Source: Leptodontidium sp. MPI-SDFR-AT-0119 | Lineage: Eukaryota > Ascomycota > Leotiomycetes > Helotiales > Leptodontidiaceae | Direction of reading: 5' to 3' | DNA length: 64,000 nt | NCBI GenBank assembly: GCA_020726505.1 | Contig: JAHLEZ010000002.1 | Location: forward strand, 930,001 to 994,000 | Part shown: piece by piece, positions 44,890 to 55,604 of the stretch | Layout of the letters: each line of letters starts with the position of its first letter | Numbering within the stretch: the first letter of the stretch is position 1 | Notes under the pieces: model-generated | What the model was told of the DNA's origin: nothing | Databases searched by the model: none | What the model saw: the letters and a program-made list of their open reading frames with translations, nothing else | Program-made: the position numbers and the translations under genes

Positions 44890-46105
44890 GAAAGCCGAAG
44901 TTACGGGGTTCGATCTTTGCGGACAACAGCAGCAAGATTGCGAGTCCGCTGAATGAAGTAAAGGAGTTGAATGCTTTTAGGGTTACCTCAAGTTGCTTCC
45001 CAGATATTAGCTTAGGCATGGGAGACAGGCGTTCAGGTACGATATCTTGCGAATTAATTGGCGTTCAGGCAACAAGTCTAGGAGTGATCTAATCTACTCT
45101 CTTCCTCTGTTCGCATCTCGCCTTTTCTAGCATCTCGCTTAACGCCCTCTCATCGCATACCACATCTTCCTACAACTCCATTTAACTTTCTCTACTATTA
45201 TTAATTACCTCCCCTCACTACTTTCAAAGTTTTAATTATCGTCACCAACACGAAGATCTCACATCTCGGAAATTTTAGCCTGCTCATGGGAGTTCTGAAA
45301 CGTGGAAGTCCAAACTCCCAGACGACAAGCGGGTATCCACTCCACTTCATACCCCACATAGTACAAGTCCTTCTTTTCAAGCTTAAATTCGATATTAATT
45401 ATATATTAAAATGTAGCCTTATGGATACTACAATACCCCTCTGTAAAGGTTTCTGTCAATATTTATCATTGAGATTGTAAAGCAGCTCGGGTTGGAAAGT
45501 CGCAACTCGCAGGTACGTGGTAGTGTACAAGTACTAAATGCCTCTCAACACAAACACTACCAACTCAATCTCCTGCGCAGTTCTAACTAGCAGTCGAAAC
45601 ACACCCAAGCCCCCCAAATCTCTTCAATCGAAACTCCTCAGAGCCTCACCCTATCTTAATCTAGCTCGCTCGCATCACCTTAACTCGCCTGCACCATTTC
45701 GTCTCAAATATTGCACCCCCGTACCCTTGCGAAACAAGGTCCGAAACACCCCGCCAAGCCCATCATCCGATCTCCCAACTCAGCTCCAACTCCACTCCAA
45801 ACGTTTTGACATTCCCAATCGGGAATCTATTCCACGATTCTGTGACCTCGTCTCGTCTCTTCCTATCCTAGGATATAAGATCGTATCTGTCCGCCCTTCG
45901 TCTGATCTTTTCCTTCTCCCTTTCTTGCTCTCTCTCATCCATTCATTCGTTCCCTTCTCGCTTCTTCTATTGTTTACTTAGGCAACTGTGTTGTGTGTTT
46001 ATTTTCTATTAACTTATTTACTTCTTGACTCTGCAACTGGTTTTGCTACTTCTACTCACCTTCGCTCATTCAAAGTCAAAACAAGAATCTCTCCCAACCG
46101 CAACC
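44890..46105. other. Long pyrimidine-rich upstream region of the secreted-protein gene
   Basis: 1.2 kb. The last 600 bases are strongly C+T-rich on the plus strand, as in promoters and 5' leaders of highly expressed fungal genes. The long frame at 45538-45981 is rich in Ser/Pro/Leu because of that bias, and I read it as noncoding. Confidence 0.5.
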
Positions 46106-46756
46106 ATGCACTCCACAACTCTCATCAGCGCTCTCGCCCTCGCCGGCACCGCTTTCTCAGGTACATTTTTCCTCCCTCTCACACTCCACTTCGCATCTCA
46201 AAATCTAGAACTCAACTAACACAAACCCACTCTAGTCCCTCTCTTCCACCCCCGCCAAGCAGACGCCTGCTTCATAATCGGCTCAACCACCCTCCCAGCC
46301 GAAGTAGCAGACGTAGTCACCTCCCTCGCCAACACCATAACCTGCTCCAGCTCATCCACCACCCTCTCAGGCGTGCCAGACGTAACATCCGGCAGCACAA
46401 CCTTCTCATCCATAAACTTCGCCTCCTCATCCTCCTCAGCCCTAACATTCGCGCTCTCAGAATTCGCGACCGAAACACCCCTCGCCTCAACAGACCTCGC
46501 GCTCTTCCAGGACCAGCTGAACGTGTATTTGGCCACTGAGGCGGGTATCCGCTCCGTGGGAGGCAATCTGGCGATTAAAGCCCCGAAGTTCTTTTTGGCG
46601 TTCCAAGTTGCGAGGATTAAGACTGCGCAGGGAATCGCGATTACGGATCCCGGACAGACGGTTGAGCATCTTCTGGGGAAGGTTACGAAGAATGCTATTA
46701 AGGAGAGTCAGGCGACGCTGGATCAGATTACGGCGCTTGCTAGTGTGTTGGCTTAG
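46106..46756 (+). CDS. Small secreted protein, function unknown
   Basis: Exons 46106-46160 and 46236-46756 join in phase to 191 residues. A signal peptide (MHSTTLISALALAGTAFS) is followed by FHPRQADACFIIGSTTLP, which contains an Arg-rich cleavage-like site. The body is Ser/Thr/Ala-rich with only two cysteines (CFI and CSS) and helical segments (TDLALFQDQLNVYLATEAGI). There is no GPI-like tail. I do not recognise the family; a cell-surface protein or effector-like protein is possible. Codon bias to C-ending codons and the pyrimidine-rich leader suggest strong expression. Confidence 0.82.
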
Positions 46757-47443
46757 ATGAGGGGGTGTGGGAGGGATAAGTGGTGGTAGTAGATGGGGTG
46801 GGGTGGAAAGGGAGAGAGCGCGAGCAGTGGTGGAGAAGTGGATTTCTTGTATATTGAGAGAAGTAGTAAATGATAGTTGTATTTAAGGAGAATGTCGCTT
46901 GACAGCTAGTGCAGATGAATTTGAACGAACGCCTGGACAGCACAAAACACGGTGCTACAGAAATTCTGATCTGACAAGGGAGACAAAGAAAAGAGAAGCT
47001 AGTGAAACTGTTCTGAAATTGAACCGGTGCTGACATCTCGCCAACTCTAGGTTATGGTCTCGGTATAATTGAAGCCACTGGTATGAGCAAGAGTCTGGCG
47101 CTGGCTCGCATAACTACTTGTAAATGATAATCAATGCCCTGCTGGAATCTTATATCCAAGAGGCGTTTTTAACTTCCGAGGATAAATTAGACTATTTTGG
47201 TGCGCAAGTTGAATGTTGGAAAGTCCTGAACCAAGTTGAATAGCCGCAAAATGGACAAAAAATCAGACAAAAGAAACCAGGTAAAATCTCATAAGATGCG
47301 ATTGATGTACTCTGTACTCATATCTACCATTTCCTTGCGCCCAAATAAGAACGCCCTGCTGCTTGTTTGTCATTCAAACACAAACACTCACACCCAAACT
47401 TGCCAGATCCCTTATGAACGCCCCAGCAATCAATATCAACAGC
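46757..47443. other. Intergenic, between convergent genes
   Basis: 0.69 kb between the secreted-protein gene and the BSD2-like gene. No gene seen. Confidence 0.55.
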
Positions 47444-48622
47444 TCAGACCACGGTAGTGGGCTCCTCCCCAGTCGCAATTATAGGCACGTTCAAGCCTCG
47501 CTCTGGGCTCTGCAGAACCAACTGCTCGTGTCTCCTCGCCCTCAAGAAATCACTGACTGCCCGAATCAAAATAAACCACCCGACAATCATCAGGATGTAA
47601 GCCAACCAGTCGTTCGTTGCAATGTCGCCCCATCCTCCAGACCCGGAATCCATCCCCTGTGCTGCGTTTCCGTTGACTGCGTTGGGGTCGAAATCGTGAG
47701 AGTTGGGGTCCGGGGGTTGTTGGTATTGGGGGTCTTGGCCATTTGCAGGTGGTGTCATGCCGCCTGAACCTTTCATGTAGAAACCGTATTGGACAAGGGT
47801 GATACCAAGTCCGGCACGAGAGCCATTCTTGGCTGCGTGTGTGGTGTGAAGTAGGTATGTGAGGAGGAAACCGACGAGCTGGAAGGACATCGAGATCATG
47901 CCGTTCCAGATAAAGGAGAAAACGGATCCAACGGGCAGACCATCGACGTAGACTTCATCTGGTCCGCCCATCCCAGGTGCAAGAATTGTGGTTTCCCAGT
48001 ACGGAGGCGCGGCATCTGCTGCTGCTTGTTCGTATGTCTGTTTTACAGTCAGTATGTGTTTGTGTCATACTAGGAAATTGTAACCTACAGGTGGATGTTC
48101 CTCTAACTTCTCACCCCGCTCTGGCTTTGCGCTGAGGTTCGCAAACACTCCATCTGACCCCGACCCACCACCGTACACTCGCCCATTTGGTTGAGGAGGG
48201 GGAGCCGTGAAGACCGGAATATGTGTCTGCCTTCTCTCGACGATCGGTCTTGGGTCCTCGCTCGTGGGGGTCGTGGTAGATCCATTGTCTGTCTGATCGG
48301 TGGATGAAGTCGGCGTTCCCCGCATTAACCTCTGTCTATCATCGCCATCGTTCTCCTCATCGCTATCGGATCCATCCGCATCGAAGGTGTCGGCGAGATT
48401 CTGATCGACTGCGGTGTGTCGCGAAGTTGGGGAGGAGGCTCTTGATCTGAAGGACGGAGGTGGCGAGGAGGGTACCGTAGGACTTATTGGAGTCTCTGCA
48501 TCGTTCGCAGACACCTGGTGATAATTGTTAGAGAAGTATCCAATTAGGTTGCTAAACATCGTCGTTGCGTGGCGAAGCTTGGCTGTGGTGAGACGTACTC
48601 TTTCATAGCGCTGCGAGGCCAT
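47444..48622 (-). CDS. BSD2: BSD2/NDFIP-like PY-motif membrane adaptor
   Basis: Endomembrane adaptor that brings NEDD4-type ubiquitin ligases (Rsp5) to metal transporters and misfolded membrane proteins. Exons 48622-48089 and 48037-47444 join in phase to 375 residues. A long Ser/Thr/Asp-rich cytosolic half with Pro-rich pieces precedes a PPxY motif (AAPPYWE) at about residue 188. The conserved EVYVDGLPVGSVFSFIWNGM segment follows. Three membrane helices are visible, including SFQLVGFLLTYLLHT and WLAYILMIVGWFILI. A Gln/Pro/Asp-rich insert lies between helices 2 and 3. PY motif plus helices are diagnostic; the precise orthology is inferred. Confidence 0.86.
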
Positions 48623-49076
48623 TTTGAACAGAAGAAGGGGACGAAGATATTAGGTTGGAAGGAACAAAGAGAAAGAAGACCGTCGCCGTCGACCCGGACC
48701 GCGGCCTGGCTATAAGTGAATGGAAGGTTGAAGGCAAGGAGCGTGGTGGAGAGATGGTGATGTTGGTAAGTGGTGGTAGATAATGTAATCAGGCACTCAG
48801 GAGACCGAGACGATGTCGTGGACGGCGCCTGGCGGAGTGTTCGGCTGCGGAGTCTGGTGGAAGTGAAGTGAAGCGTCTGAGGCTGTGTCGGATTTAGCGC
48901 CAAATTGATGGATTCACACCGCACCCCGGTTACCGATGGGTCACTCTTCATGCACGAGCAAGCAACATGCACGTCAAGACTTGGGTCATCGCTTCAGAAA
49001 TATTTCAAGAGGGGATGAACTGCTATGCCCATATTCAGATCCCCGACTTCCACCACTCCACGCCCATCAATTGAAG
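48623..49076. other. Divergent upstream region
   Basis: 454 bases between the BSD2-like gene and the UQCC2-like gene. No gene seen. Confidence 0.5.
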
Positions 49077-49658
49077 ATGTCTAAATCAGTAAGCCAATCT
49101 AACTTCCAATTCTTTCTTTCCTTCTATCTCTAAGAAAATAAGTAAACAAACTGAAGTAAACACCGACCAACTCACTCTGCCCCAAACAGGTCGCCTACAA
49201 ACACTACATCCGCGCGCTCTCGCGCTGGCCAGTCGACAACCTACGTCCCGACTGCCAATTTCCCCAGATAATGCGAAAGCGACTCGAGCAGAGGCTCTCA
49301 CCTGCATCCTCGCAGACTGCACCTAGCGCCGAGCAAGCTGTTGCAAACAGCCCTGTAGATGAGAAGTTACAGCTGGAGCAGGCGAATGTGCTCTACTCGC
49401 TGTTAGAGAACCGCTATACGAAGAAGGTCTGTTTTGCATTGAGGCGGCCCTTTTGCGAGATTTGGGGGAGGGAGTAAGAGAGTGAGCCGTGCTGATGAGA
49501 ATCATCTTGAACAGTATCCGCTTAAGGGCTCTTTGATGTCACCGAAGAGTAATCCGAATCATTATACGAATCTGATCAGGGAATTAGATGAGGCGCCGAG
49601 GAGTAGTTGGGTAGAGAGGACGATCAAGAGATGGAAGGGCTTTTTACGATTTCAATGA
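49077..49658 (+). CDS. UQCC2/Cbp6-like mitochondrial complex III assembly factor
   Basis: Small mitochondrial protein that helps make and assemble cytochrome b for the bc1 complex. Exons 49077-49088 (12 nt, MSKS), 49190-49426 and 49515-49658 join in phase to 130 residues. Family-like features are YKHYIRALSRWPVDNLRPD near the start, a central helix LEQANVLYSLLENRYTKKYP, and a basic C-terminus SSWVERTIKRWKGFLRF. The pattern of an aromatic-Trp-Pro N-terminus with the Tyr-Lys-Lys-Tyr-Pro centre is what suggests UQCC2. An LYR-type factor is the alternative. Confidence 0.7.
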
Positions 49659-49902
49659 TAGGACAATAGGGATGGGAAGAACAAGCAAGGGATATATCTG
49701 TACTCGTACTGTACACATACCGGCGTTATGGCATGCGTGTTCTGTACACTGGCACGAGGATCTCTTTCCTTTCAACTGCCATTCTTGGAAGACTTGTACA
49801 ATTCAATATCATGACTCTATTCAAACCAAGATCTCTAGACTCCCAACGCCATGCTTCATGCAGAAGTCTATACATCCCATATTCCCCTCCCTCGTCCAGC
49901 CC

Positions 49903-51083
49903 TCAGACATACTTCTTATCCGGATCCAACCGATCCATCAAATCGATACTCTTCTCATACATAGTAAAGACAATGCCACCACTCAACATCAGTCTCACAA
50001 GTCTCGGCAACGCACCACTCCAGAACGTCAGGAGCCCCTCATTCTTCGCAATTAGCGCCGCGCAGGCAAAACTGTTCTTATACAGACTCCTGGCCTCGAT
50101 ACTCTGCATCCTCGTCTTGACCGTGTCCAGCGGTTGAGTGACGTAAACCGTAATCAGCCCTGCAATCCCACCGATTCCAAATGTAGCCATCGTGCCCAGC
50201 TTCTCGCCGGGCGCGGTGTATGATTGTGCGAGCTGGCGCAGGAAAGTATAGGATCCGAATCGCGTTGCGCTGTTGGCTGCTTGGCGGGCAGTGGTAGGTA
50301 CGAAGCCCTGGAAGAAACCTCGAATGCCACGCTCGCGGGCAATGATAGGGACGGCATGTAGGAAACCTCTCATTCGAGGATTGGCACTCTTGCGGTCATC
50401 GATCCTGGATCTTCTTAGACTTGAACATGAATCTGGGAGAGGCTACGAACAATGTAGTCTTAATACTTTCAAACGGCGTCACAGCAAGTAAAGACTCCGT
50501 AACACCCGCACCAAATCCAGCAATAACAGTCCTTGGACCCGAGATTTTACCATTTGCATCCTGTAGCATAGACTTATACTGATCGAATGCCACGAATCCT
50601 GCAGCCTATTAGAAATGTAGCTTTGTGAATTGGACCATGAGCCCGGGGATTAGAGGGGCATACGGATTCCAGCTTTGAGCGAATTGCCAATAATCAGCGT
50701 CGTACATCCTGCATACCATGCTTTACCAAACGGTGGCCATGGCAGCTTCTGTCCATCTGCTAATCTGCGGTTCAATTGTGTTCTGGTCTTCGCAACTAGC
50801 AGAACCGGTCAGCCAAGCTCCTCTCTTCTATCCATTCCGTATTCCCAGGTTCTGAGACGCCAGAAACAACAATGGAGTCCTTATTTTGAGTACAAGTGAG
50901 CTCGCGGTAGAGACATACATTCGGCAGGATAGGTAATAGCTAGACAATAAGTTAATAGAGCATACCGATGATTCATGGTGGGGGAATCTTACCAATTTCC
51001 ACAGCTCCAGCTGTAGACCCAGCAATAATTGAACGCAACGCGCTGGGTCTCTCCTTCTTCTTTTCGGGCTGCGCAGTCGCCAT
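49903..51083 (-). CDS. CTP1: Mitochondrial tricarboxylate (citrate) carrier CTP1
   Basis: Inner-membrane citrate/malate exchanger of the SLC25 family that supplies cytosolic citrate for lipid synthesis. Exons 51083-50993, 50939-50919 (21 nt), 50795-50664, 50598-50451 and 50404-49903 join in phase to 297 residues. Three carrier signatures: YPAEFAKTRTQL (split by an intron), TPFESIKTTL and QPLDTVKTRMQ. Citrate-carrier landmarks include GPRTVIAGFGAGVTESLLA, RGFFQGFVPTTARQAANSA and RLVRLMLSGGIVFTMYE. The fourth exon uses the inner CAG acceptor at 50601-50599 to keep frame. Confidence 0.94.
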
Positions 51084-51598
51084 CGTGGGAATTGAGAGGT
51101 GTGGATGGTGAGGGTTGTACTTTTCGCTCTGTTGATTTTTCTGGGAAGCTTGTAAAGTGATGAAGGGCCGATGCCGCTTTTAAAGTTGGATCTGGGGTAG
51201 CTGGGGTGGGCTGCTAGGTTGATCAACCCCATAGCTAACAAAACACAACCAAATACCTAGAATATACGGAATTTACATTGGACCAGAAATGCAAATACAA
51301 TTCCGTACTTTCTATTATCTCACGTTGATCTAATCGAATGCTAGGGAGCTTCATCTTAATTTCAACCAATTTCATATAAAGGTAGGGTACAAGTCATGCA
51401 AATGGTCTCCATTCTGTCTTGTATGCTACTTTTCCCTCCTCGCAATGCAGGATGAAGCAAATTATTATAATACAACACAAGCCAATATTTCACCAGAGTT
51501 TCTCTGATGCATGACCACAACCACGAAACGCCAGCCATTGTTACACCTCTGAAATCGAGTATTCTCTTGCGTATCAAATATTATGCTCAAGAACAACC
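51084..51598. other. Intergenic, CTP1 upstream region
   Basis: Upstream flank of CTP1 and 3' flank of HPC2. No gene seen. Confidence 0.55.
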
Positions 51599-53642
51599 TC
51601 ATTGGTTGCTGAATACCATAGGCGTAGATCCAAGGCCGCTTGGAGCACTGGCCAAATGAGGCATGCTTCCATAACCTCCAGGCATAGAAGCCATGGATCC
51701 CATCTTCTCTCTCTCAAGCTTCTCCTGCTCCATACGTGCCCGGTCCGCCTTGGTGATTCGAGGCTTGCGGGTAGTTGAACCACCTCGGGAACCAGGTCCG
51801 TGTGCTGGCAGGCCATTTGGACGAACTGGAATTGTACCGTTAAGAAGAAGAGCAGCGCCCCGACCGCCTGATACTCGACCACCACGGCTGCCACGTCCAC
51901 GACCACGCTTTGGTGCACCGTCGGCTCTGTGAATTTGTTAGTTGAGGTCAAATGAAGAACATTATGTGAACATACCTCATCTCCAATGCGGGCTTCTCTC
52001 CCTCTGGGACTAGAGGTCCAGAGTACACGAAGAAACCGTCATTCGTAGCTGCAGCCTGTTCCTCCCAAAGAAGCTCGGTGTCGTCAACGAATCCATCATC
52101 CTTGTCATACTCGTCTTCCTTCATCTTCCTCTTCTTGGGAACCTTCTTGCCTCCATCGGTGCCAGTTCGTCCATCACTCATGCCACCCATCTCGATATTG
52201 CTTCCCTCGCCCTCGGCTTCTGAATCAAGTGACATCTCATCGCCGCTGTCCTTATTTGAGCCATTGCGCTCCAGAGCAGCACCGGCAGCAGCTACACGTG
52301 CCAACCTATCACGCTGAGCAGCCAATCTTGGGTGCAACGCATCCCATCCATACTGCTCTTCAGCCAGGCGGGTAAAATTGATGTATTTGTTGACCTCTCC
52401 GTTCATTGGGATTGAAAGAATGACCGTTGGAGCGCGGAATTCTGTTCCATCTGCTGGGCCACCACCACCAATACCCATAAGGCCAGATCCGGGAAGTGGA
52501 GGAGGTGCTGGATAGAGCTCCTTGGGATCCTTTGGTTCCTTAGTCTTGTGGGGTTTTGGAGAAGCAGCTGTTGACGAGGTTGCAGTGCTTGCTGGTCCGA
52601 TTTTCTTGGAAATAGTGGCAGGACCATGTTGCATGGGAGGCATGCTCTCTGGCTTTCTTGAGCCAAGTAGGACAGGTGCAGGTGGAGGACCTTGCGAAAG
52701 CTCAGCATGAGCAGCGGGGCCCATCCTGTTCACCGTTGGGGATGGAGGTACAGAAGAAGGGCCGTCGGTTTGGTGTAGCCGGGATTGCTGCTGTTGGTAG
52801 AAGGACTGAGTGGCGATCGAAGGGGAAGTGAGAGCGTGGTTTGGTGGGTCAACGAGGCTGGAAATAGAGGGCGACGCGCTTGCACGGTTCATCGAGTGGG
52901 CATGACTGGGAGAAGTTTGAGGATTTCCGTAAGGACTATGACTGACGACTGTCTCCCGAACGGGATCGTAATTTGATCGAATAGGATCGTAATTCTGACC
53001 GCTCGTTCGCACAGACTGCTGCTGCTGTTGCTGCTGCTGTTGTTGTTGCTGCTGCATGTGTTGTGGGGGAGGAGGTTGTTGGTGAGGAGAATGTTGTGGA
53101 GGTGGGGCATTGAAGAATGACTGGATGGGTCGCTGCTGTATATCCTCATGTTTTCCGGATTGGGAAGCTAGGACCGGCACTTGGAAATTTGGCGGGGCCT
53201 CGGGATGCGGTGGTTGTTGGGCTTGGGGTCTGACGTCGTTAGCGAATCTAATGTCAAGGTGATTCCCGCCATCAGATGTCGCCAGTCTCTTTCTTCTCGG
53301 AACAGGTGGTGCATTGGGATCCTTGGGCTTGCGCTTCTGTCGGGCTTGTTTGGGAGCATCGGTATTGGTGGCCGAGCTGTCTGCATTGGTTTTCGGCTTG
53401 TTGGTGGATCCCGGCTTCCGACCTGGCTTCTTGCGGGGCGGCTTCTGGTCAGCCGGGTTCAGTACAACACCAGGGGCATTGACGATGATGCTGGAATTGT
53501 TATTGCTGGCCGAGTTGTTGTATTCGTTCTGGAATTGCGCGGACGGAGATGCTGCCTCCGGACTGGATCGTGGTGGTGACGACAGATCGCTGGGTGAAAC
53601 ACTTCGAGCCCCATCCTGGGTCCGACGGCGCTCAGCGGTCAT
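51599..53642 (-). CDS. HPC2: HPC2/ubinuclein-type subunit of the HIR histone chaperone complex
   Basis: Nuclear subunit of the HIR complex, which deposits H3-H4 outside S phase and represses histone genes. Exons 53642-51976 and 51926-51599 join in phase to 664 residues. The N-terminal two thirds are disordered and rich in Pro/Ser/Gln, with AT-hook-like RKKPGRKPGS, RQKRKPKDP and a polyglutamine run. The HUN domain follows at about 515-550 (EYDKDDGFVDDTELLWEEQ). It has the diagnostic DDGFVDD and then DGFFVYSGPL. The C-terminus has Arg-Gly repeats (KRGRGRGSRGGRVSGGRG) and a basic helix TKADRARMEQEKLEREK. Confidence 0.9.
53016..53055 (-). repeat. CAG/CAA tract encoding polyglutamine in HPC2
   Basis: Reads as mixed CAG/CAA codons on the minus strand, giving about 13 consecutive Gln within the disordered part of HPC2. 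Length variation between strains is likely. Confidence 0.9.
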
Positions 53643-54487
53643 GATGGGCGGGTCGATTAGGTCTGGGAAGAACCAAGAATGAGAATAATTAGACGCAGGT
53701 ATTGGAGACCATGAGGCGACCTAATAGCGGTCGAGGATTCGAGATGCAGGTGGTGGATGCAGTTGTTGATTTTTGGAGGGGGGGGGGGTGTCTGGGGGTG
53801 GCCGCAACGTGACGACAAACGGCGGTTTGTGGTGACTTCTGAATAGCTTCAAAAGACGACACGACGACGCGAAAATCGAAATATGACGCTACTGCATGCG
53901 ACGGGGTGGCGGCGGGGCTTCTGGAGCGGTAGAAAGGGAGTGTAGAATTGCCGGAATCGAATGGAGGTATTCAGAGGTCGTGGTCGATGCTATAGGTTAC
54001 AATATTGATGAAGACATCGAATTGCAGTATTGCGGAAATGTGCAGTTGTGGAGTGTAAAAGAGAGAAAGGGTGTCGGGGGAGCGGGAGATATGGATGGGA
54101 TGGGGGATGGACGCGGACGTGCCAGTTTGGGCCTCATAAAGATTTGGAGAACTGGCTGGCGGATTTCGAGACTAGGAACTTGCGAAGCGACTACTCTAAT
54201 TTCACATTTCTACCAAGTCGGGAAGGAAGGGCAAAAGAACAACGAACGGGTGTGGTGCATGCAGTAAGGAAAGTGCAGGGCACGGCATGGCATGGCAGGG
54301 TAGAGGGCAGGGCAGGCAGGGCAGAGCAGCAGCAGTACAGTACGAGCGTCAAGGGAAGTTGAAGTCAAAGGTCCTCCCTCCCTCAGGCATGGCATGTCAC
54401 AGGTAGTAGGTAGGCAGGGTAGCAACTCAAGGGCGGGCAGGCATGGATGGATGGGAGGCAAAGAGAGTATGGCGTGGGCAAGATCAG

Positions 54488-54522
54488 GAGCTGGAGCTGG
54501 AGCTGGAACTGGAACTGGAGCT
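54488..54522. repeat. GAGCTG/GAACTG hexamer microsatellite
   Basis: About six tandem hexamers (GAGCTG, then GAACTG variants) in noncoding sequence. Confidence 0.85.
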
Positions 54523-54604
54523 TGGGAGGGTGAATGCAGTGTGCCTAGTAGGTAGGTGGATAAAGGAGACGATGACCGACCGGATGGCTGGATTGGTGGC
54601 TGGA

Positions 54605-54634
54605 CTAGACTGGACTGGACTGGACTGGACTGGT
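54605..54634. repeat. GGACT pentamer microsatellite
   Basis: About five tandem TGGAC units, flanked by one-base variants, in noncoding sequence. Confidence 0.85.
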
Positions 54635-55604
54635 CTGGTATGTACGAGTCTGGGAGCGAACGAATACGGCGCAACGTTTGATCCAGCATGGCATGTACTG
54701 TATGGCATGGAAGGATGGGATGGGGAGCGGCATATCTGAGACTCTGACTGACTCTGAGAGGTGGAGCGAGTGACTCGTGGGTATTTGACATGCATAGGAC
54801 AAGCAACAAGTGCATTCATTCCATGGTTGGTCCAGCAGTACAGGTTTGGTCCAGTAGTACAGAGGTACAGCTAGGAGTGGATGTGGCTTTAGCTGACAAA
54901 GGGCTGGTTGATGATAGACAGACTGGCATACGAAGCTCACGACTATTCGATGTGTCCTCCCTGACTCCGGAATATGTGAGGTATCTGGTATCTATCTAGC
55001 CGGCAACTAATTGATTACAGACCACTTATCACCCACTGACTGGCTTACCTAAGAGGGCAGCCAGTACAGTGCAGTATGAGAGCAAGCATTGCCGGATGTG
55101 GACCTGGCTCCGTCTGGCGGGACTTGCTAAAAGGCAATAAACATGATGTGACATGGCCGATGCAGGGTAACCAATGACAAGGGAGATCAGCCGGCTCATC
55201 CTAACTTCAAACAACGAATCTCAGCCTTGACGTCGTTACAGGCGTCTAGGCTTCTGAAGTTGTACTATGAATAATTATTGCGACCGGTACGATTGCAACC
55301 ACCTTTTCGGAAATTTATCTGACATTTAGAAAGTATGAGATGATATCGGGAACAGTTACACAAACGCCATATCCTCAATGATGCATGGTTAGCAGGGAAG
55401 TCTGTTGATTTGGATGTTGTTCTGTCCCCTCGGCTAAGAACCTCGCGCAAGGCTGACATGCAAGGCTACTTACTGTATGCAGGGATCCCCCACTAGCGCT
55501 GGTGCCTTTCCTTCGGCAAACCTTAATTTTGCGATTGATGATGAAGCGGCAGAGCAGAGCAGGTCGACAGAACAGCCGCAGCCATAACAACTCTCAATGA
55601 AAAT

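Larger units (their letters stand above)
53643..55604. other. 2-kb gene-free, repeat-rich divergent region
   Basis: Lies between HPC2 and the RPAP1-like gene, which diverge. It contains an 11-base G run (53778-53788), GGCA/GCAGG-rich short repeats near 54.28-54.44 kb, and two microsatellites listed separately. Frames here are long only because of the low-complexity sequence. No gene seen. Confidence 0.6.

Noticed and set aside
45538..46539. Two overlapping plus-strand frames of 147 and 183 codons
   Set aside because: Produced by the C/T-rich leader and by an alternative frame of the secreted-protein gene. Composition is only Ser/Pro/Leu or Arg/His, with no domain or splice logic.
52181..53682. 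Plus-strand frames over HPC2
   Set aside because: Shadows of the Gln/Pro/Ser-rich minus-strand gene.
54210..54940. Several frames of 98-201 codons
   Set aside because: Open only because of microsatellites and low-complexity repeats. Three frames are open on the same stretch.
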